DNA from: Methyloterricola oryzae
GTDB taxonomy: Bacteria; Pseudomonadota; Gammaproteobacteria; Methylococcales; Methylococcaceae
Assembly (NCBI RefSeq): GCF_000934725.1
Contig: NZ_JYNS01000012.1
Coordinates: forward strand, 82,782 to 146,781
Direction of reading: 5' to 3'
DNA: 64,000 nt
Part shown: piece by piece, positions 9,409 through 17,418 of the stretch
How positions within the stretch are numbered: the stretch's first letter is position 1
Layout of the letters: each line of letters starts with the position of its first letter
Made by a program: the position numbers and the translations under genes
The notes under the pieces: generated by a model
Told to the model about the DNA's origin: nothing
Database searches by the model: none
The model's input: only the letters and a program-made list of their open reading frames with translations

Positions 9409-10011
9409 TCACGCGGCGATCCTGGCGATCTCCGCCTCCGCCGCGGCCAGAGCGGCCTGCTGGGTGTCCGGACTCCGATTCAAGCCCTCGGCATAGATGA
9501 AATGGATATCGCGAAGGCCGATGAATCCCAGGAAGTCCCGCACATAGGCAGTCTGGGTATCCTTGTCGGTTCCTCGGTAGGCGCCGCCACGAGTCGCCAG
9601 CACGTGGACCGGCTTATTTCGCAGCAGCCCGACCGGGCCGTTTTCCGTATACCGGAACGTGATGCCGGCCCGCGCCACATGATCGAAATAAGCCTTCAGG
9701 ATCGAAGACACGCCGAAGTTGTACATGGGCAGCCCGAGCACGATGTGGTCAGCGCGCTCCAACTCCTCGATCAGCGCATCGGAAAACGCGGCGATGGACT
9801 GCTGTTCCGCGCTGCGCGATTCCGCCGGCGTCAACAGGGCCTGGAATCGCTCCGCCGTCAGATGGGGCACCGGTTTGCGGGCCAGATCGCGCAGAATGAC
9901 CTGGCCTTGGGGATGCGTACGGCGCCAGGCATCGACGAAACTTTGCGCCAGGAGCGAGGAATGGCCTTGTTCCGAAAACAGGCTGGTGTTGATTTGTAGC
10001 AGGGTTTGCAT
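9409..10011 (-). CDS. azoR: FMN-dependent NADH:quinone reductase / azoreductase
   Basis: A 200-residue flavodoxin-fold protein. N-terminal INTSLFSEQGHSS is the FMN phosphate loop, and LPMYNFGVSSILKAYFDHV and TRGGAY are AzoR/AcpD signatures. It reduces quinones and azo compounds with NADH in the cytoplasm, usually as thiol or electrophile stress protection. It is first in the azoR-yceI-pirin-(ygiD remnant) series and diverges from the LysR gene at 10112 across 100 bp, the usual arrangement for a LysR target. Confidence 0.93.
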   Translation of the reverse strand: MQTLLQINTSLFSEQGHSSLLAQSFVDAWRRTHPQGQVILRDLARKPVPHLTAERFQALLTPAESRSAEQQSIAAFSDALIEELERADHIVLGLPMYNFGVSSILKAYFDHVARAGITFRYTENGPVGLLRNKPVHVLATRGGAYRGTDKDTQTAYVRDFLGFIGLRDIHFIYAEGLNRSPDTQQAALAAAEAEIARIAA

Positions 10012-10111
10012 GATGAACCTCCGGGGTGTGTCGGTGGCAACATTTGACTATTGATTGGTTCGATAAAAAAGCAGAAACTTTCGTCTTATTAAATCTAATT
10101 CTTCGATCTTT

Positions 10112-11062
10112 ATGCAGACCCTGCCCAAGATCACCCTGGACCAATGGCGCAGTCTCATCGCCGTCGTGGATGCCGGCGGATACGCCCAGGCTGCCGAGAC
10201 CTTGCACAAAAGCCAGTCGACGCTGACCTACGCGGTCCAGAAACTGGAAAGACTACTGGGTATCCAGGTCTTCCGGATACAGGGCCGGCGCGCGGTCCTC
10301 ACGGAGGAAGGCCAGGTCCTATACCGACGGGGCAAGATCCTGCTGGATGAGGCGCTGCGCCTGGAGCGCACTGCCGCCAGCCTCTCCGCCGGCTGGGAGC
10401 CGGAGCTGCGCCTGGCGGTGGAAAACGTGTTCCCCACCTGGCTGCTGCTGGACTGTTTCGCCCGCTTTGCCGAGGAGCATTCCGATATTCGCATCGAACT
10501 GATCGAATCCGTGCTAGGCGGCACCGACGAAGCCCTGCTGGAAGGCCAGGTGGACCTTGCCATCGGCACCTCGGTGCCACCCGGCTTCGTCGGTGACGCG
10601 CTGATGCAGATGCGCTTCATCGCGGCGGCCCATCCCGGGCATCCGCTGCATCGTCTGGGTCGCCCCCTGACCCTCGACGACCTGCGCCAGCACCGTCACC
10701 TGGTGGTCCGCGACACCGGCCGGGAACGCACGCGCACACCCGGCTGGCTCAACGAGCAACGCTTGACCGTGAGCCACAAAGCCACATCCATCCGCGCGGC
10801 CTGCATGGGTCTGGGCTTTGCCTGGTATGCGGAGGACAGCATTCGCGAGGAGATCGAAGCGGGCACATTGCGGCCCCTCCCCTTGCGTGAAGGCGCCGAG
10901 CGCTGGGCCAGCCTCTACCTGATCTTTGCCGACCGCGACAGCGCGGGTCCCGGCACTTTAACCCTGGCTCAGATCATCCGTGACGAGACGGAGAGGCGCT
11001 GCGGCGGCCCATCCAGGACAGACGCAACGGAACCCCAAGCCGCATCTCGCGAAGCCGGATGA
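10112..11062 (+). CDS. LysR-family transcriptional regulator
   Basis: A 316-residue regulator with an N-terminal winged helix-turn-helix (residues ~7-66, AQAAETLHKSQSTLTYAVQKLE) and a periplasmic-binding-like effector domain (~90-295). It is divergent from azoR; the shared 100-bp gap probably holds its operator, so azoR and the genes behind it are the likely targets. That is inference from layout. The C-terminal ~20 residues are polar and lack family similarity, as is common. Confidence 0.92.
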   Translation: MQTLPKITLDQWRSLIAVVDAGGYAQAAETLHKSQSTLTYAVQKLERLLGIQVFRIQGRRAVLTEEGQVLYRRGKILLDEALRLERTAASLSAGWEPELRLAVENVFPTWLLLDCFARFAEEHSDIRIELIESVLGGTDEALLEGQVDLAIGTSVPPGFVGDALMQMRFIAAAHPGHPLHRLGRPLTLDDLRQHRHLVVRDTGRERTRTPGWLNEQRLTVSHKATSIRAACMGLGFAWYAEDSIREEIEAGTLRPLPLREGAERWASLYLIFADRDSAGPGTLTLAQIIRDETERRCGGPSRTDATEPQAASREAG

Positions 11063-11093
11063 GCACGTGCCGTGCGCCTCAGTAACGGACGGA

Positions 11094-11138
11094 AAAAAAC
11101 GCCCGGCAATCAAGGCTGCATGCGATTGCCGAGCGTTT
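11094..11138. terminator. Hairpin flanked by A and T runs, terminator-like
   Basis: CGCCCGGCAATC (11100-11111) pairs with GATTGCCGAGCG (11124-11135) with one mismatch and a 12-nt loop, preceded by AAAAAAA and followed by TTT. Placed ~40 bp after the LysR stop it probably ends that transcript. A second perfect 8-bp GC stem lies at 11190-11197/11202-11209 but lacks a T run. The rest of 11140-11501 shows no gene. Confidence 0.6.
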
Positions 11139-11501
11139 CAGCGACGATAGTGTCATCGTCAGAGGAGGAAACTGGTTTGCGGACCGGCTCGGCGGGGCTC
11201 TCCCCGCCGGTCGGCTCAGGTGCGGATTTACAGGTTCGGTTCCGCACGGACCATCTGTTTACGTTATCGCCTGGTGGCGCCCATCCTTGAGTTTCTCAGG
11301 CGCTTACCCTGTCTTTAGACACTTTTTACCGTAATGACACAGCTTGCGCTGTAGCCAATTACCCGACCATTCATTTAACACTTCACTGCGGCGCGCCGGT
11401 TTCATCGGCCATACAATGGACCAATTGCCGCGGACTGCAGGCCGCTATATGGCCGTCAGTTGATTTGGCAAATTCAATGATTAAAGTCGCACAGAATTCT
11501 C

Positions 11502-12161
11502 ATGGATCCTCAATTCTGGCTTGAATGCTGGAAACTTCACGAAATCGGCTTTCACCAGCCCCGATACAACGCCCTGCTGGTGGAACATTGGCCAAACCTT
11601 ACCCGAGCAACTCCGCCGCGTCAGGTATTCGTGCCCCTGTGCGGCAAGACACTGGACATGCTCTGGCTGCGCGATCAAGGCGTCGGTGTGGTGGGTGTCG
11701 AACTCAGTTCTATCGCGGTTACCGATTTCTTTCAGGAGCAGGCGATTGCCTTCGAGATCGACCAGATGGCTGGACTACTGAGTTATCACAGTCATGGCCT
11801 TCAATTGCTGTGTGGTGACTTCTTCCAGGTACAGCCGGATCATTTGCCCGAAGTGGACGCCGTGTACGACCGTGCGGCCCTGATTGCCCTGCCTTCAGAC
11901 TTGCAGCAGCGCTATGTCGACCACTTGCGCAAGATCGCGCCCGAACATGCTCCGATTCTGCTGATCACCCTGGAATACGACCCTGCCACCATGGAAGGTC
12001 CGCCGTTTTCCACGCCGGAAGCGAGGGTCAGGGAGTTGTTCGAAAGGACCCATGAAGTCACGCGGATCGCCACCCGCGACGTCCTGCCCGAGCATCCGGG
12101 CCTCGCGGCGAGAGGGCTTGCCATGCTGAATGAAAGTGCCTATGCGATACACCCCAAATGA
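11502..12161 (+). CDS. tpm: Thiopurine S-methyltransferase family protein
   Basis: A 219-residue class I SAM-dependent methyltransferase. It starts MDPQFWLECWKLHEIGFHQ, the TPMT N-terminal signature, with VFVPLCGKTLDMLWLRDQG (residues ~43-61) as the SAM loop and VDAVYDRAALIALP as the family motif. In bacteria TPMTs methylate thiopurines and detoxify selenium or tellurium oxyanions by S/Se-methylation. It stands alone between two intergenic regions of over 300 bp. Confidence 0.93.
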   Translation: MDPQFWLECWKLHEIGFHQPRYNALLVEHWPNLTRATPPRQVFVPLCGKTLDMLWLRDQGVGVVGVELSSIAVTDFFQEQAIAFEIDQMAGLLSYHSHGLQLLCGDFFQVQPDHLPEVDAVYDRAALIALPSDLQQRYVDHLRKIAPEHAPILLITLEYDPATMEGPPFSTPEARVRELFERTHEVTRIATRDVLPEHPGLAARGLAMLNESAYAIHPK

Positions 12162-12302
12162 CGCGAAACGGAGACGTGTTCAGCCACGGGCATTCCAGGC
12201 CGTGGATCCCTGTGGGCAGGACCACGAGGGGCTGAGCAGCGGATCAGAGCATGACGGAGGCACTGCCGGCTTGCGCGAAGCAAGCCCGCAGCGGCAACGG
12301 AA

Positions 12303-12351
12303 GCCCGTCAGTTTGCGTTGACGGGCATGGAGAAGTCCCGTTTGGATTTTT
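12303..12351 (+). terminator. Overlapping hairpins before a T run
   Basis: Perfect 8-bp stem GCCCGTCA (12303-12310) / TGACGGGC (12319-12326). Its 3' arm also overlaps an alternative stem ACGGG (12321-12325) / CCCGT, which is followed by TTGGATTTTTTT. The two folds exclude each other. The simplest reading is a terminator for tpm; an attenuator before the tRNA is possible. Nothing else is seen in 12162-12491. Confidence 0.45.
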
Positions 12352-12491
12352 TTCCGCGTTTCCCTACCGGAATCAGAGTGGTAAGCAATGCATTGGGGCA
12401 AATGACCGGCTAAGAAATAGCATTCCGGAAGCAGTGAGTTAGCGCTTTTGGCTTGCGGTAACCCAGGAGTTTAATTATGATTACGGGTCTG

Positions 12492-12567
12492 GGGTCGTTA
12501 GCTCAGTCGGTAGAGCACCGCACTTTTAATGCGATGGTCGTGCGTTCGAGTCGCACACGACCCACCA
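12492..12567 (+). tRNA. tRNA-Lys (anticodon TTT)
   Basis: A full cloverleaf: acceptor GGGTCGT pairs with ACGACCC, D-loop AGCTCAGTCGGTAGAGC, anticodon loop CTTTTAA giving anticodon TTT at 12525-12527, T-arm GTGCGTTCGAGTCGCAC, discriminator A at 12564 and an encoded CCA at 12565-12567. A degraded tyrosine recombinase begins 25 bp beyond the 3' end, so this tRNA has probably served as an integration site. Confidence 0.97.
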
Positions 12568-12592
12568 TGATTTCAAACACTTAATCTCCATT

Positions 12593-13218
12593 CTACTCTC
12601 CTAAGCCTTCTGACCGTAGCCGATTCGTAGCCACGGACCTAAGGCCTTCCGTCATGCTCCTGGCGTATCCCGAGAGGTGTTCGCCGCTCATATGCGCGTA
12701 GCGCCTAACCATTTCGTCGAATTCCCATCAGCCAAGCTCCTGCAATACGTTAGGAGGCGTTCCGGCCTGTCCGTGCCATGAAGGCCAGGTATGCCTCAAA
12801 TCGTATCAGCGGAAGTCCTGAATGCCCACCCGCTTCAATGCTTGCCGCCAAGCCATGGTGTTCCACCGTAAACGGCTTTCGCTTATATCTGAGAACGTGC
12901 ATCTGACACTTGCCAAACTGACTACGGATGACGAATACACCCTTCACAGCGATGGCTTTACGGGCTTTCGCTTGATCTGGATGAATCCATACACAACGCC
13001 TCATCACATCAACCTGTGTCCATTCAAGGTACATCACATTCGCCCACCGAAGTCCTGGCTCCAGACTGAACCGAGCCATATCCGCCAGATGCAGTGGAAA
13101 CTCGGCAAGGAGCCGTTCCGCCCCACCATGAGTTAGGAACCGAATACGCCGCTTGGGTACAGGTAGCATCCGCCCCCGGGGAGCCTGATCCAGTCAACCC
13201 CATTCCAGGGCCGCTCGA
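12593..13218 (-). pseudogene. Degenerate tyrosine-type site-specific integrase
   Basis: The catalytic domain is readable only by changing frame and passing stops: IRFLTHGGAERLLAEFP, LRWANVMYLEWTQVD with the first catalytic Arg, WIHPDQAKARKAIAV, then after a frameshift near 12862 LKRVGIQDFR-stop-YDLRHTWPSWHGQAG, NVLQELG-stop-WEFDEMVRRYAHM, ending VATN. In-frame TGA codons lie at 13196-13194, 12808-12806 and 12730-12728; two replace conserved tryptophans. The N-terminal core-binding domain is not recoverable upstream. The gene reads toward the 3' end of tRNA-Lys, typical of islands integrated at tRNA genes. The region 13219-13367 shows no gene. Confidence 0.85.
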
Positions 13219-13367
13219 CTAAGAATCATCGGCGACGTAGCCGCGGTCTATCTGGCCAACCAGATTGCTTGAGGCGATCAGCATCTCGTCAGGTCTAGCT
13301 GGTCATTTCCCAAAATCCTTCGGCGCGCAGCGCCTCCGAAACCGCTCGGGAGCGTGGGCAGTTCGAT

Positions 13368-14783
13368 TCAGGCAAACAAGCGCATGAGGCGCCTGCGAAG
13401 CCAGGCGACGGGGTTTTCCGGCTCGTCCGATTCCAGCAAACCCTGTTCCCTTAGTCCCTGCTGACAGACCTGGATACGTTCCTGCCGCTTCATAACTTCC
13501 TCCGCTATTTCGCGCTCCAACCCCGGATAGGTCTGCAGTAGTTTGTTGAATCCCTGACGTCCGATGACGAACAGCACGGTTTCACCAACCGCCCGCATCG
13601 TTGTCGGGTAAGGGATATTCAGCAATAAGGGGAGCTCGCCGAAGTAATCGCCCACCCCAAACGTGAAAAGGCGGCGGCTGATGCGTGCGTTTTCGAAGAT
13701 GGCATCGACCGATCCCGCCAGCACAAGGCAAAACGCGTGTTCCATCGAGCCCTGCCTCACCAAGATTTCGCCCTGCGCCAGCGTTTTGCGATAGCCCAGT
13801 TCGATGAACTGGCGCAACTGCAGCTCATCAAACGACTGACAATAGGGCAATTCCTTGAGACGATGGAGCAGGCCACGCTCGCCACCGGCAGAATCCGGGA
13901 ACCGAGTGTCAGCCCCGGTATTCCCTGCTCTGGATAAACCAGCCGTCTGCCCTTGCAGCGATATACCGCTCTGGCGAAAGCCGTACTCGATGCTGAAGTT
14001 GAGTGAGCTCTTGATAGCGGCGGCCTGGTCGATGCCATCGACCCAAACTTGCAATTGGAACTCCAGCAAATCGGCGCCAAAGCGATCCAGCAACACCTTG
14101 GGCGCAGGCTCCGCGAGCACATGCCTTTCGCGGTACGCAATATCCAGAAGCACTTCGGTCACCCAAACCGGATTGACGTCAGCCCGCACCTGAACGGGAA
14201 GATCGATCCTCCCCTGGCGATTGGTGTAGCTCCAGTTCTCCATCAAGGCGTTCGTCAATTCGGAATTGGGCACAATGAGCTCCGAGCCGCGCAAGGTGCG
14301 GATCACCGTGGATCGAATCGCGATTTCCTGAATGAAGCCGATCTTGCCGTTGAATTCGACCAAGTCGCCCACCTTGAGCTTGCGTTCGCCAAGCAACATG
14401 ATTCCGCTGATCAGATTCTTGGTCAGATCCTGCAGACCGAAACCAACCCCGACGCCCAGCCCGCCCAGAACCAGGGCCAGGCTGTCCAGATTGAGCCCGA
14501 GAGCCTGCAGCAGAAGTCCGCCTCCCAGCAAGCCGATGGCGAAGCCCATGAGGCTCGAAAGAACTTCGCGATTGCCCTCGCTCATTCCGAAGCGGGTCAG
14601 GATGCGGCGCTGCATGACCCGCTTTGAGGATTTCGCGGCCAAAACGACCACCGCAAACAGCAGGATCACTTCGAAAAGCCACGCCAGGCTCACAGCCTGA
14701 GATCCGAGCGTAAAGATCGGGTGCCTCACCCCGGCCACCAGGACGTGCCAAAGGGCTGAATTTTCTATGGTATTTACTTCCAT
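13368..14783 (-). CDS. MscS-family mechanosensitive channel with cyclic nucleotide-binding domain
   Basis: A 471-residue inner-membrane protein. Residues ~20-125 hold membrane helices ending in the glycine-rich pore helix GGLGVGVGFGLQDLTKNLISG; the MscS beta domain follows (GDLVEFNGKIGFIQEIAIRST, PNSELTNALMENWSY). A C-terminal cNMP-binding domain (residues ~325-440) includes GDYFGELPLLL. Such fusions release solutes on hypo-osmotic shock with gating modulated by a nucleotide ligand; whether cAMP binds here cannot be told. It is divergent from the ECF42 locus. Confidence 0.9.
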   Translation of the reverse strand: MEVNTIENSALWHVLVAGVRHPIFTLGSQAVSLAWLFEVILLFAVVVLAAKSSKRVMQRRILTRFGMSEGNREVLSSLMGFAIGLLGGGLLLQALGLNLDSLALVLGGLGVGVGFGLQDLTKNLISGIMLLGERKLKVGDLVEFNGKIGFIQEIAIRSTVIRTLRGSELIVPNSELTNALMENWSYTNRQGRIDLPVQVRADVNPVWVTEVLLDIAYRERHVLAEPAPKVLLDRFGADLLEFQLQVWVDGIDQAAAIKSSLNFSIEYGFRQSGISLQGQTAGLSRAGNTGADTRFPDSAGGERGLLHRLKELPYCQSFDELQLRQFIELGYRKTLAQGEILVRQGSMEHAFCLVLAGSVDAIFENARISRRLFTFGVGDYFGELPLLLNIPYPTTMRAVGETVLFVIGRQGFNKLLQTYPGLEREIAEEVMKRQERIQVCQQGLREQGLLESDEPENPVAWLRRRLMRLFA

Positions 14784-14892
14784 TTGGCCGCATGATCCGC
14801 TGCAGGTCGTGAGGCGTCAAGCCATTCACGGCTCATCCGCCAAGCGTCCACCGAACTTTCCTGTAGCGCATCCTCAGGCAGATCGAATCCGG

Positions 14893-14919
14893 TGTCGAAT
14901 TGGCCCAACTCCATTCGAC
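14893..14919 (+). promoter_or_regulatory. Putative ECF42-type promoter, copy 1
   Basis: TGTCGA (14893-14898), 17 bases, CGAC (14916-14919), 42 bp before the first YCII gene. The same layout with identical spacing occurs at 15341-15367 before the next YCII gene. The bipartite motif fits an ECF sigma promoter. Assignment to the linked sigma factor is inference. Confidence 0.65.
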
Positions 14920-14960
14920 TAATGAGCAGATGGCAACCCGAACACAGTGTGGAGAACCCG

Positions 14961-15317
14961 ATGAAATATCTGTGTCTCGTCTACAGCGAAGAGGAAAAAT
15001 TGCACACCCTGCCGGAAAGCCCTCAAGACATTGAATGTCTTGCCTATGCGCAATCCTTGCGTGAGAGCGGGCACTTGATCGGCGGTGAGGCCCTGGAGTC
15101 GGTACAAACGGCAACGACGGTGAGGCTCAGGAGTGGCAAGTTGTCCATCAACGATGGCCCCTTTGCCGAAACCAAGGAACAGTTGGCCGGATTCTATCTG
15201 ATCGAAGCCCTCGATCTGGACGAAGCCATCCGAATTGCCGCCGGGATTCCCCCAGCCCGTGTGGGCTGCGTTGAAATAAGGCCGGTACGCCGATTGAACG
15301 CCCCGAGCGAAGGATAA
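14961..15317 (+). CDS. YCII-related (DGPF) domain protein, copy 1
   Basis: A 118-residue protein starting MKYLCLVYSEEE, with the defining motif INDGPFAETKEQLAGFYLIEA. YCII/DGPF proteins are small dimeric alpha/beta folds of unproven enzymatic function, commonly encoded beside ECF42 sigma factors. ATG 14961 is preceded by GGAG at 14951-14954. The ~45% similar copy at 16518-16925 suggests duplication within the locus. Confidence 0.9.
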   Translation: MKYLCLVYSEEEKLHTLPESPQDIECLAYAQSLRESGHLIGGEALESVQTATTVRLRSGKLSINDGPFAETKEQLAGFYLIEALDLDEAIRIAAGIPPARVGCVEIRPVRRLNAPSEG

Positions 15318-15340
15318 GGTCGAACGCAATGCGTCCCAGC

Positions 15341-15367
15341 TGTCGATTTGGCTGGCGGTAAATCGAC
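15341..15367 (+). promoter_or_regulatory. Putative ECF42-type promoter, copy 2
   Basis: TGTCGA (15341-15346), 17 bases, CGAC (15364-15367), before the YCII gene starting at 15428. Spacing and both boxes match the copy at 14893-14919, while the spacer sequences are only partly alike, so the boxes look selected rather than merely duplicated. Confidence 0.65.
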
Positions 15368-15427
15368 TACTTGTCGCGCGGCGCCGAGCCGCACACCATG
15401 ACAACACGCAAATGCGAGGTTACTGCC

Positions 15428-15868
15428 ATGCGATTCATGATTCTGATCAAGGCCGATGAAAACACCGAAGCCGGGGTGATGCCAAGCGAGGCCATGCTGA
15501 CGGAGATGGGCCGTTTCAACGAGGAACTGGCAAAAGCCGGCATCATGCTCGGAGGCGACGGGCTTACACCCAGCAGCCGGGGCGCTCGCGTGTTGTTTAC
15601 CGGCGACGGGCAAACCGTGGTTCCCGGGCCCTTTCGCGAAACCCGCCAATTGGTGTGCGGCTTCTGGCTCTGGGAGTGTCGGTCGCTTGAGGAAGCCATC
15701 GCTTGGGTCCGACGCTGTCCCAAGCCCTTGCTGGGTGATGCGGAAATCGAAATTCGTCCACTGTTCGAGATGGAGGATTTCGGCTCCGAACTTACGCCAG
15801 AACTTCGGGAACAAGAAGCGCGGCTGCGCGTCGCGGCGGAAGACCGGGCCAGGTCCCGGGGAAACTGA
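15428..15868 (+). CDS. YCII-related (DGPF) domain protein, copy 2 (divergent)
   Basis: A 146-residue protein starting MRFMILIKADENTEAG, of the second common DGPF subtype (GPFRETRQLVCGFWLWE in place of DGPFAETKE). The C-terminal ~25 residues are charged and probably helical. It has its own TGTCGA-N17-CGAC motif at 15341, so it can be transcribed separately. Start ATG 15428 is preferred because family similarity begins there; upstream in-frame codons show none. Biochemical role unknown. Confidence 0.87.
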   Translation: MRFMILIKADENTEAGVMPSEAMLTEMGRFNEELAKAGIMLGGDGLTPSSRGARVLFTGDGQTVVPGPFRETRQLVCGFWLWECRSLEEAIAWVRRCPKPLLGDAEIEIRPLFEMEDFGSELTPELREQEARLRVAAEDRARSRGN

Positions 15869-15977
15869 ATACCCAACTCAAAACTGCAGGAGGAATCTTA
15901 TTGCATACCGGTTTCCGCTTCGGCGTGACGAAGCCTGAAAACCGTAAGCCAATCGAAACTGATAAGGGAGCAAACCC

Positions 15978-16505
15978 ATGATCGAATTTATGTCCATCCT
16001 CGCAATAGCCCTCGCCACCTTGCTCATCTATGCGGCCACCAAGCCCGACAGCTTCCGCATCGAACGCAGCACCCGGATAAAGGCGCCGGCCGATCGGATC
16101 TACGATCTGGTCAACGACCTCCACGCCTGGAGCCATTGGTCGCCCTGGGAAAAAAAGGATCCGGCCATGAAGCGAACATTCAGCCATGTCGCCAGCGGCA
16201 TAGGTGCCAGCTATGCCTGGGAAGGTAATAAGCAGGTCGGCATGGGCCGCATGGAAATCATAGAGAGCTCGCGACCGACCAAGATCGCGATCCAACTGGA
16301 CTTCTTCAAACCCATGAAAGCTCGCAACACGTCAGAATTCAGCTTCGACGAACAAGCCGGAGAGACTCGCGTCGTCTGGGCCATGTTCGGTCCCATGCCT
16401 TACCTTTCAAAAGTGATGACCACCTTCTTCAGCATGGACAAGATGTGCGGAAAGGACTTCGAGGCGGGACTGGCGCAACTCAAATCCGTCGCCGAAATGC
16501 CATGA
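15978..16505 (+). CDS. SRPBCC (polyketide cyclase-like) protein with N-terminal membrane segment
   Basis: A 175-residue protein. Residues ~4-20 (FMSILAIALATLLIYAA) form a membrane anchor or uncleaved signal. The rest is a START-like SRPBCC fold, with ERSTRIKAPADRIYDLVNDLHAWSHW and ending in a long helix (FEAGLAQLKSVA). SRPBCC proteins bind hydrophobic ligands. The gene sits between two YCII genes with a 12-bp gap to the next, so it belongs to the ECF42 locus. The ligand is unknown. Confidence 0.85.
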   Translation: MIEFMSILAIALATLLIYAATKPDSFRIERSTRIKAPADRIYDLVNDLHAWSHWSPWEKKDPAMKRTFSHVASGIGASYAWEGNKQVGMGRMEIIESSRPTKIAIQLDFFKPMKARNTSEFSFDEQAGETRVVWAMFGPMPYLSKVMTTFFSMDKMCGKDFEAGLAQLKSVAEMP

Positions 16506-16517
16506 GGGAGCGATGAG

Positions 16518-16925
16518 ATGAAATATTTATGCCTGGCGTACGAATCGGAAGCCACCCTCGATGCTCTGAATCCCGAAGAATGGGATGCCTTGCGCCGTGA
16601 AACGCTGGATTACGTGGAAACACTCCGCGGCAATGGCCGCCTGATTGCGGCAAACGCCCTTCAAAGCGTCCGAACCGCGGCGACGGCGCGGGTCCGGAAT
16701 GGCAAAGCCATGATAACGGACGGCCCGTTCGCAGAAACCAAAGAGACTTTGGGCGGCTTCTTTTTGATCGAGGCAACCGATATGAACGACGCGATCCAGA
16801 TGGCATTGAAATGGCCCTCGGCGCGTATCGGCAGCATTGAGGTACGCCCCATCGAGGAAACACTCCGGCTGGAGAGCCGCTATGGCGGAATTCAGGGATC
16901 AAGCCACCGGAGTTCCACCTCATGA
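16518..16925 (+). CDS. YCII-related (DGPF) domain protein, copy 3
   Basis: A 135-residue protein starting MKYLCLAYESEATLDAL, motif ITDGPFAETKETLGGFFLIEA. It is close to copy 1 at 14961 and overlaps the next gene by ATGA at 16922, implying coupled translation. Its C-terminal ~20 residues extend beyond the family domain and overlap the start of the VOC gene. Confidence 0.9.
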   Translation: MKYLCLAYESEATLDALNPEEWDALRRETLDYVETLRGNGRLIAANALQSVRTAATARVRNGKAMITDGPFAETKETLGGFFLIEATDMNDAIQMALKWPSARIGSIEVRPIEETLRLESRYGGIQGSSHRSSTS

Positions 16926-17398
16926 CGCAAAGAATCACGCCCTTTCTCTGGTTCGACACCCAGGCCGAGGAAGCCATGCACTTCTATGTCTCGGTATTCA
17001 AGAACTCGCGCGTAGGCTCCATCACACGCTACGGGGCTGCCGGTCCAGGACCTGAAGGTTCGGTCATGACCTGCACCTTCGAACTCGAAGACCAGGAGTT
17101 CGTCGCCCTCAACGGCGGCCCCCATTACGCGTTCAGCCCCGCCATTTCCTTTGTTGTCAATTGCGCCACACAGGACGAGGTGGACGAACTCTGGGAAAAG
17201 CTCTCCGCCGGCGGCAAGCCTGTCCAATGCGGTTGGCTGACCGACCGCTTCGGTGTGTCCTGGCAGATCGTGCCATCGGTGCTAGGCCATCTGTTGAACG
17301 ACCCGGACTCGGCCAAATCACAACGCGTCATGCGAGCCATGTTGGGCATGACCAAACTGGACATCGCCGCATTGCAATATGCCTGCGAGCGGCCCTAG
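16922..17398 (+). CDS. VOC-superfamily (PhnB/3-dmu-9_3-mt type) protein
   Basis: A 158-residue protein starting MTQRITPFLWFDTQAEEAMHFYVSVF, the usual opening of the PhnB-like glyoxalase/bleomycin-resistance fold. FELEDQEFVALNGGP and CGWLTDRFGVSWQIVPSVL are conserved positions. Such proteins often accompany ECF42 sigma factors with YCII proteins; no reaction is established. It ends 20 bp before the sigma factor gene. Confidence 0.9.
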   Translation: MTQRITPFLWFDTQAEEAMHFYVSVFKNSRVGSITRYGAAGPGPEGSVMTCTFELEDQEFVALNGGPHYAFSPAISFVVNCATQDEVDELWEKLSAGGKPVQCGWLTDRFGVSWQIVPSVLGHLLNDPDSAKSQRVMRAMLGMTKLDIAALQYACERP

Positions 17399-17418
17399 CC
17401 AGCCATAGCGAGCTTTCC

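Noticed and set aside
12593..13218. TGA recoding (Trp or Sec) in the integrase
   Set aside because: A frameshift is also present, the gst remnant shows TAG and TAA as well, and intact neighbours use TGA as normal stop.
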